Shown piece by piece: positions 51,411-60,814 of a stretch of 64,000 bases of DNA; the stretch's first letter is position 1, and every line of letters starts with the position of its first letter. Under the pieces are notes generated by a model. The model searched no databases. It saw only the letters and a program-made list of their open reading frames with translations, and had not been told where the DNA came from. Location of the stretch: NCBI RefSeq assembly GCF_009649745.1, contig NZ_WJNG01000015.1, forward strand, positions 62,001 through 126,000, in the 5' to 3' direction. This DNA is from Aquibacillus halophilus. GTDB taxonomy: Bacteria > Bacillota > Bacilli > Bacillales > Amphibacillaceae. The position numbers were made by a program, and so were the translations under genes.

Positions 51411-53516
51411 ATGAATTTACCAACGATTTTATCTGGACCAATCATCCGTAGAGCAGAAGCTTCTCAAGTTTTCATCTGGATTGCTACAAGTGAACCTTTC
51501 CAGATTGACGCAAGTATTTATGATATGCAGTTTGCCAAAAACAGTAAAAATCATGTCGTTAGCGTTCGTTCTGAAACAGAAATGATTTCCGTTGGAGCAA
51601 AACTTTATATCCATTTAATAAAAATTAGCCCTAAAAGAAATCATTTTCCTACCGATTTATTGTTAGGTTATAACTTGTTTTTTACTAAGGATTCGAAAGT
51701 GCTTGATTTAAAAAGCTTCGGCCTCCTATCACCACAAAATCCACATACCATTGTTTATGGTGATCTAAACTACCCATCATTCTACATTCAGCAACAGGAA
51801 GACAACAATAGAATTCTATACGGGTCCTGCCGTAAGCTTCACGGAAAGGGAGATGACGCTTTAGTAAGCGCTGACATAACGATTGACGAACATCACCTAA
51901 ATCTAGCAGAGCGTCCAAATGCCTTATTTCTTATGGGTGACCAAATCTATGCCGACGACGTTGCCGATCCAATTATTCGCTTTATTTCCGACTTAGGAAA
52001 AGAATTAATAGGGAAAGATGAAAACCTAGGTTTACTAGATTCCCGCCTTGAACAAGAACCGTTTAATACATCGGTTGATAAAATAAGTGGACGACAATTT
52101 TTTATTGAACACTTTGGTAAGTTCACTTCCAGAAATGCAAGTAATCACTTGCTAACACTTGGTGAATATGCCGCTATGTATTTACTATCTTGGGGACCAC
52201 AGCTTTGGGAGGTCGCAATCGACTATGGGGTATTTAGCACTAAACCTGCCTCTGAAAACTTCTATTTCATCTTCCCTAACGAAAAACGCTATCAGGATGA
52301 ACGACAAAAGGAACTCAATAGACACGAAGATCGATTTAATGAACAACTAGAGGATATTCATCGGTTTCAAGAAACACTCTTCCGCGTACGTAGAACCTTA
52401 GCCAACACCCCAACCTATATGATCTTTGATGATCACGACATGACCGATGACTGGAACCTTTCGATTGATTGGGTGAATGAGGTTCGACGTGCTCCTTTAG
52501 GAAAACATGTAATCGTTAACGGCTTAGCTGCGTACTGGGCCTTTCAGGGATGGGGAAATGACCCTGATAGTTTTAGTAATTTATTTAAAAATCGGATGAT
52601 AGATTATTTTGATGCCTATACACTGGATAGTCCAGTTTACGAACAGTGGTTAGAGACACTGTGGCAATTTGATTCATGGCATTTTGTGGCACCAACCCTT
52701 CCAAAGGCAATCTTTTTAGACACGCGGACAATGCGAAGGTTTGATTCCCATCCCAAGCCAACGAAAATAGGTTCTATTATAGAAGAAAACGTACGAAGTC
52801 CTCAGTTAATCAGCAAAAGAGGATGGAATAAATTAACCTCAAGCCTTAATCGAAGTGGTTGGAGTAGCGGATCAAAGTTATTGATTGTATCACCAACTCC
52901 TTTATACGGGATAGGCTTAATTGAGTCGGTTTTAGATAAGTACATTTATCCTTTACGCGGTCTTGGTATATCTGTTCACAGTATGCTCGATTTTGAAGCA
53001 TGGAAATATAACGGTAAAGGGGTTAATGAGTTTCATCAATGGATTGCCAACCGGAATCCAAGCGAATGTATTATTTTGTCCGGGGATGTCCATTATGCTG
53101 CATCAGTTCGTTCAGCAATCGATTACCAAAATGGTGAAGCAGCAACCATTTATCAATTTACTAGTAGTCCGATGAACAATATGAGCTTCACTGGTGTTTG
53201 GGGTTCTTTAATGAAAAAAGTGATTTGGTTCAACGCACTTAAACGAAAACGCGCGAATATTTATCGGTATTGTGATGTTTCAAATAATCTTGTAATTGAG
53301 AATAAAAGCTCAGTTCTTCCGGAAGACTTCAATTGGCGCGAAACAATTCGTTATTTAAAGACTGAAAACCAATCAATTATCGAAATAGAAAATAACCTCG
53401 GTATGTTATCGATAGATTCAGATTCGGTCCAAAACAGTTTGTTAAAATATTTTGGACTGTATCAGGCTGAGAAAAGATATAAAACTATTGAATTTCCTTC
53501 TTCAGATGAGAGTTAA
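51411..53516 (+). CDS. PhoD-like alkaline phosphatase/phosphodiesterase family protein
   Basis: 701 residues. An N-terminal beta-rich domain (about 1-130) precedes the metallophosphatase domain. Metal-binding motifs are RILYGSCRKLHGKGDD, LFLMGDQIYADDVAD, YMIFDDHDMTDDWNLSIDW and IILSGDVHYAASVRSA. No signal peptide or Tat motif is visible, unlike secreted PhoD, so it may act in the cytosol. Substrate unknown; no Pho box was noted. Ribosome site GGAGTGGTGA before the ATG. Convergent with the ABC exporter gene. Confidence 0.85.
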   Translation: MNLPTILSGPIIRRAEASQVFIWIATSEPFQIDASIYDMQFAKNSKNHVVSVRSETEMISVGAKLYIHLIKISPKRNHFPTDLLLGYNLFFTKDSKVLDLKSFGLLSPQNPHTIVYGDLNYPSFYIQQQEDNNRILYGSCRKLHGKGDDALVSADITIDEHHLNLAERPNALFLMGDQIYADDVADPIIRFISDLGKELIGKDENLGLLDSRLEQEPFNTSVDKISGRQFFIEHFGKFTSRNASNHLLTLGEYAAMYLLSWGPQLWEVAIDYGVFSTKPASENFYFIFPNEKRYQDERQKELNRHEDRFNEQLEDIHRFQETLFRVRRTLANTPTYMIFDDHDMTDDWNLSIDWVNEVRRAPLGKHVIVNGLAAYWAFQGWGNDPDSFSNLFKNRMIDYFDAYTLDSPVYEQWLETLWQFDSWHFVAPTLPKAIFLDTRTMRRFDSHPKPTKIGSIIEENVRSPQLISKRGWNKLTSSLNRSGWSSGSKLLIVSPTPLYGIGLIESVLDKYIYPLRGLGISVHSMLDFEAWKYNGKGVNEFHQWIANRNPSECIILSGDVHYAASVRSAIDYQNGEAATIYQFTSSPMNNMSFTGVWGSLMKKVIWFNALKRKRANIYRYCDVSNNLVIENKSSVLPEDFNWRETIRYLKTENQSIIEIENNLGMLSIDSDSVQNSLLKYFGLYQAEKRYKTIEFPSSDES

Positions 53517-53519
53517 ACG

Positions 53520-53559
53520 ACAGAAGACTTCCCAATTACCAGATTGGGAAGTCTTCTGT
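53520..53559. terminator. Long perfect hairpin between convergent genes
   Basis: A 17-bp perfect stem (ACAGAAGACTTCCCAAT and its complement) with a 6-base loop, lying between the PhoD-like and ABC exporter stops. Neither side has a strong T-run, yet the position suits a shared terminator. Confidence 0.7.
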
Positions 53560-53565
53560 GGCTTA

Positions 53566-55275
53566 TTAGTATTGGACGCGATGTAAATTCGCAAAGATAC
53601 CGCCTTTAGCAATTAACTCTTGATGTGTACCTTGTTCAGCAATCCCTTCCTCGGTTACTACAACAATCCGATCTGCATTTTTAATCGTTGTCAATCGATG
53701 TGCAATTACCAGGGTTGTTCTATCTTTTGCCAAATCATTTAGGGCTTGCTGGATGATTCGCTCAGTTTCGGTATCTAGTGCTGATGTTGCTTCATCCAAA
53801 ATCAGGATTGGAGGATTTTTCAAAAACATTCTTGCTATTGCTATCCGTTGCTTTTGACCCCCAGATAATTTCAAGCCTCGTTCGCCAACCTGTGTTTCAT
53901 AACCTAGTGGCAGTGCCTCAATAAATGCTTCAAGATGAGCTCTTTTTGCCGCATCAGCTATTTCCTGATCAGTTGCACCTCGCTTACCATAAGCTATATT
54001 TTCACGAAGTGTTCCTGTAAATAAGAACACATCCTGTTGAACAATACCAATTTGCGCACGTAATGACTGCTTTGTCATACTGCGGATATCGATACCGTCA
54101 ATAGATATCGCTCCACCATCGATATCATAGAAGCGCGGAATCAGTGAACAAATTGTTGTTTTACCAGCTCCAGAAGGTCCGACAAATGCAATTGTATCGC
54201 CAGCTGGAATAGATAAATCGATGTTTTTCAATACTTGTTTATGATGATCATAACCGAACGTTACATCTTTGAAATTAATTTGACCTTTTAAAGAAGTTAC
54301 TTCAACTGCGTCATCGGCGTCAACTACTTCTGGCTCACTATCTAGTAATTCAGTAAACCGTTTAAAGCCTGCCATTCCCTTTGGATATTGCTCCATTAAC
54401 GCCCCGATTTTATCAATCGGCCTGAACAACACATTTACGTACAAAACAAATCCAACTAACTCCCCATCTGATAGTTCGCCATTTAGGCTTAACCAGGCAC
54501 CTAACACAAGTACAATTAACACGATTAATCGCGTCATCATATAAATACCAGATGTACCATAGGACATGACACGATAGGAGCTTAACTTAGCTTTACGGAA
54601 ATTTTGATTATCAACAGCAAAACGAGAAATTTCATAATCTTCATTCGTAAATGACTGTACTACACGGACACCAGATACACTGTCCTCAACCCTGGCATTC
54701 ACGTCTCCTATTTCTTTGTACATGCTCTTCCATGCATGGTTCATGCGAATGTTAACAAACGCAATCAGCCAAATAAGAAATGGTACAACAAACAATATTA
54801 CCAAGGCCAGTTTTACATTGACAGTAAACATGATCCAAAATGCCCCAATAAAAGTCATGACTGCTATAAATAAATCTTCTGGTCCATGGTGGGCCAGCTC
54901 GCCAATATCAAATAAATCATTGGTAATCCGACTCATAATATGACCTGTTTTTGTGTTATCAAAAAAACGAAATGATTGCCTTTGCACATGATTAAACAAT
55001 TGTTGGCGCATATCTGTCTCTATGTTAATACCGAGCTTATGCCCCCAATAATTCACTATGTATTGTAGAAATGTACTCGAGATATACAGAGCAATTAAAC
55101 CAACACTGACTGAAATAATTACCTGCCAATTGCCATCAGGTAGAAGCTCATCGATAAACCATTGAACGGCTAGCGGAAATGCTAACTCTAATATTGCTAC
55201 CACAATGGCACAACTGAAGTCTAAGATAAATAATTTTCTATGTGGCTTATAATAGGTGAAAAAACGACGGATCAA
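53566..55275 (-). CDS. ABC exporter half-transporter (membrane plus ATPase domains)
   Basis: 569 residues: six membrane segments in the first 310, then an ATPase with Walker A VGPSGAGKTT, signature [16 protein letters not shown], Walker B ILILDEATSALD and the IAHRLTTI switch. This is the MsbA/LmrA/YfiC-like architecture, which works as a dimer. A second half-transporter gene is not adjacent, so a homodimer is likely. Substrate (drug or lipid) unknown. Confidence 0.9.
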   Translation of the reverse strand: MIRRFFTYYKPHRKLFILDFSCAIVVAILELAFPLAVQWFIDELLPDGNWQVIISVSVGLIALYISSTFLQYIVNYWGHKLGINIETDMRQQLFNHVQRQSFRFFDNTKTGHIMSRITNDLFDIGELAHHGPEDLFIAVMTFIGAFWIMFTVNVKLALVILFVVPFLIWLIAFVNIRMNHAWKSMYKEIGDVNARVEDSVSGVRVVQSFTNEDYEISRFAVDNQNFRKAKLSSYRVMSYGTSGIYMMTRLIVLIVLVLGAWLSLNGELSDGELVGFVLYVNVLFRPIDKIGALMEQYPKGMAGFKRFTELLDSEPEVVDADDAVEVTSLKGQINFKDVTFGYDHHKQVLKNIDLSIPAGDTIAFVGPSGAGKTTICSLIPRFYDIDGGAISIDGIDIRSMTKQSLRAQIGIVQQDVFLFTGTLRENIAYGKRGATDQEIADAAKRAHLEAFIEALPLGYETQVGERGLKLSGGQKQRIAIARMFLKNPPILILDEATSALDTETERIIQQALNDLAKDRTTLVIAHRLTTIKNADRIVVVTEEGIAEQGTHQELIAKGGIFANLHRVQY

Positions 55276-55344
55276 TTAGTGCACTTCCTTTATTCATTTA
55301 CTCCATTAGAGGGGTTTTTGCATAAAGGGATTATACGACTTAAT

Positions 55345-55600
55345 GGCGGGATTGGCAATGTTCTTGTTATTGACCACTTCATAATAATCTATTATTCTTG
55401 GTTTTTTTGCCGATGACATTACAGTAACGATTGAAGATCGCATAACGGTATCGATGAAGGTTTAGCATACATTCAACGCGGTTCCAGCATTATGTCTTAT
55501 GATCTTAGTCTCGTTGTTTTTTACTTGGACGAATCTTATGAACAATTGGACAGGTGAGAACCCTCGGGAAAAGATCTCTAGGCGTGGTTGATGCAAATCA
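55345..55600 (+). pseudogene. Decayed coding remnant, probably a membrane permease C-terminus
   Basis: The plus strand holds coding-like fragments split by stops and frame changes. The clearest, from about 55451, reads HTFNAVPALCLMILVSLFFT then WTNLMNNWTGENPREK and ends in a stop near 55592. The hydrophobic part looks like a last membrane helix with a basic tail. No start or full domain remains and I cannot name the family. The rest of 55276-55650 shows nothing else. Confidence 0.35.
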
Positions 55601-55650
55601 ACACACTAATTACTATAATGACAAAGTATTGACTTCCAATAATTAACTAA

Positions 55651-55689
55651 AAAGACGGATTATCGCAAACTAGGCGATAATCCGTCTTT
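55651..55689 (-). terminator. Terminator of the tad operon
   Basis: A perfect 16-bp stem AAAGACGGATTATCGC / GCGATAATCCGTCTTT with a 7-base loop. It overlaps the tadC stop codon and is followed by TTAGTTAATTATT on the minus strand. Confidence 0.85.
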
Positions 55690-56626
55690 ACATACCTCCA
55701 AGTCCTTCAGTAATTAACATAATTACTAATGGCCCTAAGATAACTATAAATAATGAAGGAAAGATGAAAAATACCATTGGGAATAACATCTTTATTGGGG
55801 CTTTCATTGCTTGTTCACGAGCTTTTTCTCGTTGTTGCTCTCTAATTCTAACTGTTAAATTACGGAGTACTTTTGCCATTCCAACCCCTAATTGGTCAGC
55901 TTGAATCAGTGAGGTGAGCACACTTTGAAAAGCATCTGATGCCACTCTCTTACGCAATTCATAAAAGGCTTCTCTCCTTGACATCCCTCTTTTAACGTCG
56001 TCCATTGCCATTCTAAACTCTTCTGGTAATGGTCCGTTCATCCGCCCACATACGTTATGAATTGCTCCGTCTAAGCCGATGCCCGCTTCGATTAACAAAT
56101 TAACCGAGTCAAAAAAGTCTGGCATAGCTCTATTAATTGACTTAACCCGTTCTGTTTTTTTCTTACCTAGATAAAATATAGGAATTCGATATCCTAAAAA
56201 TGCTACTGTTATAATCATCAACCAAATCACCATAAGGTTATCAGCAGTAGGAAGAAACAATAGCCCTACTAACGTGGCACCACCAACAGCAAGAAGTAAT
56301 TGAATTAAGCGAAATTCTATTGGAGATAGTTTAGTCATATAGCCTGCATCGCGGATCAGTACTTGCAATTTTTTACTTTCATTTTGAGACATTCGCTTAC
56401 TTACTTGGTTGACACCTTGGTTCCAATACTTTCTAACAATTACTGATTGTCTTTTCTTTTTATGTTTACCCTTATCTAGTTTATCTAACTGATCATTGGA
56501 TTTGCCTAAATAAGCATTGGCTCGTTGATCAAACACAATCTGCTTTCTAAAAATTGTAGATAAAATTGCGGCTAATAGTAACATGAAAAATACCGTTGTA
56601 ATAACAAGAAAGACAAAATCTAACAT
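55688..56626 (-). CDS. tadC: Tad pilus inner-membrane platform protein TadC
   Basis: 312 residues, type II secretion F-domain (T2SSF) with membrane segments at the N-terminus, around 115-150 and at the C-terminus. The cytoplasmic domain has RAMPDFFDSVNLLIEAGIGLDGAI and SFQSVLTSLIQADQLGVGMAKVLR-like DAFQSVLTSLIQADQLG. With TadB it forms the platform that couples the TadA motor to pilin assembly. Last gene, its ATG following the TadB stop by 2 bases. Confidence 0.92.
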   Translation of the reverse strand: MLDFVFLVITTVFFMLLLAAILSTIFRKQIVFDQRANAYLGKSNDQLDKLDKGKHKKKRQSVIVRKYWNQGVNQVSKRMSQNESKKLQVLIRDAGYMTKLSPIEFRLIQLLLAVGGATLVGLLFLPTADNLMVIWLMIITVAFLGYRIPIFYLGKKKTERVKSINRAMPDFFDSVNLLIEAGIGLDGAIHNVCGRMNGPLPEEFRMAMDDVKRGMSRREAFYELRKRVASDAFQSVLTSLIQADQLGVGMAKVLRNLTVRIREQQREKAREQAMKAPIKMLFPMVFFIFPSLFIVILGPLVIMLITEGLGGM

Positions 56627-56628
56627 CG

Positions 56629-57594
56629 TTACACCTCAATTTGGATGATTTTTTGAATGACGAACCAACCGATAATAATAAATAGACCTGAGAAACAAAG
56701 CGTTAATATTCCCAATGGGTGATCTAGCATTGGTCCAAAATAATCAGGACTTGCAAAATACATATAAATTGCTAAAACTACTGGTAGTAACGTGATAATC
56801 CAAGAAGACATTTTTCCTTGGGATGTTAACGTACGCAATTCATCTAATACCCTAATTCTACCTCGGATTGTTTCTTCCATCGTTTCTAGTAATTGCACTA
56901 CGTTTCCCCCACTTTGGCGCTGTGCTAATAACCCTTGGACTACCACCTCTAATTCTTTATTTGGTAACCGGATCAACAAATCTTTAAATACATCATCAAG
57001 CGGAACTCCCAAGTTTGCTTCTCTTACAACACGGTCAAACTCTGGACCAATTGGATCCGGCATCTCTTTTGCAACAAGTTGCATCGCTTGCATAAAACTG
57101 AATCCAGCTCTCATTGAATTAGCCATTGTTCCTAATGTTTCAACTAACTGATAAGTTAGCAAATTTAGGCGTTTTTTTCGTTTTTTTGCCATATATGAAT
57201 CTGGTATTACTAAACCACAAAAACCAATAAGAATACTAAAGAACCAATGTATTCCCAACAAATTGGCTGTTAATCCAAATGCAAAACCTGCGACAATTCT
57301 AAAAACAAAAAAATCTTCTGCGTTTAGAGCGCTTCCAGCTTGTTCAAGTTTTTTTTCTGTCTTTTTACTAAAATGTAATTTCCTAAAAAAACGTGATAAT
57401 AAACCTATTATCTTTTTAGAAAAAATAACTCTTTCTTCCTGTTCCTTATTCATGTCCATTTCTTCATGCTTTTTCGGAATAAAGTTTTTAATTCTTTTAT
57501 TCTTCTTTCTTCCTCTAGCTGCACTAGAAACCACCATAAAAAATAATAGGAAAAAGAATAAAAATATTAGAACAAGTATTATCATAGTGTTCAT
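56629..57594 (-). CDS. tadB: Tad pilus inner-membrane platform protein TadB
   Basis: 321 residues from the ATG at 57594 (a GTG at 57597 directly abuts the tadA stop). Hydrophobic N-terminal segment, an Arg/Lys-rich stretch, and a T2SSF domain with YQLVETLGTMANSMRAGFSFMQAM then VQGLLAQRQSGGNVVQLLE. Partner of TadC. The start lies against the tadA stop codon, so translation is coupled. Confidence 0.92.
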   Translation of the reverse strand: MNTMIILVLIFLFFFLLFFMVVSSAARGRKKNKRIKNFIPKKHEEMDMNKEQEERVIFSKKIIGLLSRFFRKLHFSKKTEKKLEQAGSALNAEDFFVFRIVAGFAFGLTANLLGIHWFFSILIGFCGLVIPDSYMAKKRKKRLNLLTYQLVETLGTMANSMRAGFSFMQAMQLVAKEMPDPIGPEFDRVVREANLGVPLDDVFKDLLIRLPNKELEVVVQGLLAQRQSGGNVVQLLETMEETIRGRIRVLDELRTLTSQGKMSSWIITLLPVVLAIYMYFASPDYFGPMLDHPLGILTLCFSGLFIIIGWFVIQKIIQIEV

Positions 57595-57597
57595 CAC

Positions 57598-58974
57598 TTA
57601 CCATTCCTCACTGAACATTTGTGGAGAAGCGTGGTAACCATTAAGTTCAAATAGCTCGGTTGCTTTTGGTCTAATTCCTGTTGATACAAACTCACCGATA
57701 ATTTTTCCATCATCCATTCTTCCAGATTCTATAAATTTAAAGACATCCTGGAGTACTATTGTGTCGCCTTCCATCCCTAACACTTCGGTAATCTGAGTTA
57801 TTTTTCTTGTCCCATCTTTCATTCTACTTTGCTGTACAATTAAATCAATTGCATTTGAAATTTGTTCGCGAATCGCACGTATTGGTAAATCAAAACCAGC
57901 CATCATAACCATTGTTTCAATTCTAGCAATCATATCCCTTGGTGAATTTGCGTGGCCAGTACTTAAACTACCATCATGACCGGTGTTCATTGCTTGTAGC
58001 ATATCCAAAGCTTCTTTGTCACGAATTTCCCCGACGATAATTCGATCTGGTCGCATACGTAATGAATTCCTTACTAAATCCCTAATAGTTATCTGACCTT
58101 TTCCTTCAATGTTTGGTGGTCTTGATTCTAAGGAGACTATATGTTCTTGCGTGAGCTTAAGCTCTGCTGCGTCCTCAATCGTAACAATCCGTTCCCCATC
58201 AGGAATACGAGAAGAAAGTACGTTCAGGGTTGATGTCTTACCTGAACCGGTACCACCACTAATGAAAATATTAAGTCGTGACTTAACAGACATATCAAGG
58301 AATTCAGCCATTTGTTTACTTAATGTGTTAAAATTAACTAAATCATCCATTGTAAATGCTTCTGCCGAGAATTTACGAATAGTTAACGTTGGCCCTTTAA
58401 TAGCTAGTGGCGGAATAATAGCATTTACACGTGATCCGTCAGGTAAACGCGCATCAACCATTGGTGAACTCTCATCGACCCGCCGGCCAATTGGAGCAAC
58501 GATTCGTTCAATTACATTACTAATATGTTGATCATCACGAAAACTGACAACACTTCTTAAAATCTTACCTTCTTGTTCATAGAATACGTCGGTTGGACCG
58601 TTTACCATTACTTCCGTTATGTTTGGATTCTCGAGTAATGGTGTAATTGGTCCATAGGCTAGCAATTCATGTTGAACTGTATCAATTAGTTGTTTTTTTT
58701 CTTCAAATGTTAGCCGTGAACCTTCCTGTTCTAAAAAATCTTCACCTAATTGTTTTATTTTTAATTTTTCTTGTTTTTGATCAGTAACGGGTTTCTTTTT
58801 TAATTCCTCTACTAAATGTGCATGCATCTTAGATTCTAATTCCCAGAACGATTTCATTTTTGGTGCTTTTACTGTTATTGTTTCATGCTTTATTGGTATT
58901 GGTTTCGGTTTATTGGGTGCTTCTATCTTCTGTTCAGTAATTGTCTTATTCGTTGTACGATTAAAAAGTGACAT
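57598..58974 (-). CDS. tadA: Tad pilus assembly ATPase TadA (CpaF-type)
   Basis: Motor for pilus assembly, 458 residues. The first 60 residues are a Pro/Lys-rich tail, then the N-domain with EVMVNGPTDVFYEQ and the RecA-like core with Walker A GGTGSGKT at 240-247, Asp box ERIVTIEDAAEL, the Walker B region MRPDRIIVGEIRDKEALDML and the His box NTGHDGSLSTGHANS. All catalytic motifs of secretion ATPases are complete. Follows tadZ by 15 bases. Confidence 0.95.
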   Translation of the reverse strand: MSLFNRTTNKTITEQKIEAPNKPKPIPIKHETITVKAPKMKSFWELESKMHAHLVEELKKKPVTDQKQEKLKIKQLGEDFLEQEGSRLTFEEKKQLIDTVQHELLAYGPITPLLENPNITEVMVNGPTDVFYEQEGKILRSVVSFRDDQHISNVIERIVAPIGRRVDESSPMVDARLPDGSRVNAIIPPLAIKGPTLTIRKFSAEAFTMDDLVNFNTLSKQMAEFLDMSVKSRLNIFISGGTGSGKTSTLNVLSSRIPDGERIVTIEDAAELKLTQEHIVSLESRPPNIEGKGQITIRDLVRNSLRMRPDRIIVGEIRDKEALDMLQAMNTGHDGSLSTGHANSPRDMIARIETMVMMAGFDLPIRAIREQISNAIDLIVQQSRMKDGTRKITQITEVLGMEGDTIVLQDVFKFIESGRMDDGKIIGEFVSTGIRPKATELFELNGYHASPQMFSEEW

Positions 58975-58989
58975 CAGCTTTCCCCCCTC

Positions 58990-60174
58990 TTAATTTGTCA
59001 CTGAAAACCAGCGCTTTTGTTTTTTACGAGGTTCTATTTTTGGTTCTGTTTGCACAATCAGCTTATTCATTAGTGTCATCACAGCTTTGGTCAAGGGTGA
59101 TCTAGTTTGATCAAGAACAAAAGGAACTCCTTGATTAATAGAGTTGTTCACAACATTCTCTTGGTCTGGTAACGAAGCAAATATATCCTTTTCAAGTAAC
59201 TCTTCTATTTTTTTTGTATCAAATGATTTTTTATTTTGTCGATTGACTACCAGTTTTACTTTTTCTTGTAATTGCATTGTTTCCAACGTATCTATATAAA
59301 GCTTACTACTTCTTAGTACAGGTAAGCTGCTAGTGGTAAGTAGAATTATTTCATTTGACTGTTCCAGACAACTTACATGTATTTCCGATAAATAAGCAGG
59401 TGTGTCAATTATTATTATGCTAAACATTTTTCTTAGTTCATCAATTGCGGTATTGAAGTGTTCTTCTGTAATACTCTCGAAAAATTCCGGACGGGGTGGA
59501 GCTGCTAAAACATGTACCCCACTTTCATGTTTTGTCAGATAATCCTGAATTGTATAATCTTCACGGTCATACCCCTCTTTAATCCATTCATAAATTGTCT
59601 CTTTTGGTTTTATGTCACAGTAGATGGCTACTTCACCAAATTGAAGATTGGCATCTACCAAAGCAACCTTTTCCCCTTGTTTGGTAAAAGCTGCTGCGAG
59701 ATTGACAGCTAGTGTTGTTCGTCCAATCCCACCTTTAGGGCTAGTAACTGCAATTACTTTGCTATTCTTGTGTTCTAAATCAAATGTAGCTAAATCCTCA
59801 TGCTTAGAACGGTAGTACATATATTTTTGCGCATGTATAATAACTTCTTTTGTTTCCTCTAATTCTGAAGAAAACCTTAAGATATTTGAAGCACCGACAT
59901 GCATCGCTTTTTTAGTATTTTCCATATTGTCTGGAACAATGATAATGATATAGGCATGAGGATATTGAGCAGAAATTTCCTGACATAAATCATAAACGTT
60001 ATAGACGGTATTTGCCTTTAGAAATAAAACGCTATTCTTCGTCTGTCTTAACCTCAAATGAAGATCCTCTAATTTATGAATCCGCTTCAGGGTGAATTGT
60101 CTTTGTTTAAGAATTGTCTCGATTTCTTTAGCTGAAGCGTTTATGTCTGAATAGAAATACCATTCCACACTCAT
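58990..60174 (-). CDS. tadZ: Tad pilus localisation protein TadZ (CpaE-like ParA/MinD ATPase)
   Basis: 394 residues. An N-terminal receiver-like domain (about 1-125) lacking the phosphoacceptor pattern is followed by a ParA/MinD-type ATPase. The deviant Walker A reads KGGIGRTT (147-154), with Arg152 in the place of the usual P-loop Lys. VALVDANLQFGEVAIYCD and IIIIDTPAYLSEIH are the switch I and Walker B regions. Positions the pilus machine at the pole in other bacteria. Overlaps cpaB by 4 bases. Confidence 0.9.
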   Translation of the reverse strand: MSVEWYFYSDINASAKEIETILKQRQFTLKRIHKLEDLHLRLRQTKNSVLFLKANTVYNVYDLCQEISAQYPHAYIIIIVPDNMENTKKAMHVGASNILRFSSELEETKEVIIHAQKYMYYRSKHEDLATFDLEHKNSKVIAVTSPKGGIGRTTLAVNLAAAFTKQGEKVALVDANLQFGEVAIYCDIKPKETIYEWIKEGYDREDYTIQDYLTKHESGVHVLAAPPRPEFFESITEEHFNTAIDELRKMFSIIIIDTPAYLSEIHVSCLEQSNEIILLTTSSLPVLRSSKLYIDTLETMQLQEKVKLVVNRQNKKSFDTKKIEELLEKDIFASLPDQENVVNNSINQGVPFVLDQTRSPLTKAVMTLMNKLIVQTEPKIEPRKKQKRWFSVTN

Positions 60175-60791
60175 TCTGCACTGCCTCCTGTTTCTTCTAC
60201 CAATTCTCTAGAAATTGAAATTACTTCTTCCTCGACGCCTTCATCTTCAGGGTTACGTAACATAAAATAAAATCCATCAGACTCCTTGGCTGCTAGACTA
60301 AGCATAACTCCTTCTTTCGGATTGACTTCGACAGTAACAGTTTGATAGTTTAATGCTTCTGCCTCCGTGTTTGCTGATGTCCCGGAAGTAAGAACTTTAG
60401 CATTTTGAACAACTAGCTCCGCTAATAAGTTTTCTTTACCTGTCTCCTCATCCAACACCTTATTAAAAGAAACAATATCAACTTGTGAATTTGGAGCGAT
60501 GTAACCAGAGACTCCTTCATGCACTGTTGTAACATTTAAAGAAATTGCACGTTTACCTTCACTGACCTCTACAATAGGATTGACTACTTCCCGTGCACCT
60601 ATTTCGGCCTCTATTTGTTCACTTTCTATTTCTGTATCCTGTCCGCCTTCTGATTGGTCCGTTTCAGTCACATCGACTGGTTCTGTACCTGTCAAAGCTG
60701 TTGTGTTATCAGAATATAGCATTAAGTAAACGATTAACGCTGCGAATAATCCAAATATAAATGACCATATCCAAATACGTTTTGTTTTCAT
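60171..60791 (-). CDS. cpaB: Tad pilus assembly protein CpaB/RcpC (SAF domain)
   Basis: 206 residues: one N-terminal membrane segment (IWIWSFIFGLFAALIVYLML), an acidic linker (TETDQSEGGQDTEIESEQIE), then a SAF-type domain with KRAISLNVTTVHEGVSGYIAPNSQVDIV and GVMLSLAAKESDGFYFMLRNP. In Gram-negatives RcpC works with the secretin; there is no secretin in this monoderm operon, so it probably acts in the wall. Start ATG at 60791 behind AGGGGGAAAG. Confidence 0.88.
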   Translation of the reverse strand: MKTKRIWIWSFIFGLFAALIVYLMLYSDNTTALTGTEPVDVTETDQSEGGQDTEIESEQIEAEIGAREVVNPIVEVSEGKRAISLNVTTVHEGVSGYIAPNSQVDIVSFNKVLDEETGKENLLAELVVQNAKVLTSGTSANTEAEALNYQTVTVEVNPKEGVMLSLAAKESDGFYFMLRNPEDEGVEEEVISISRELVEETGGSAE

Positions 60792-60814
60792 GACTTTCCC
60801 CCTAAATTCTTAGA

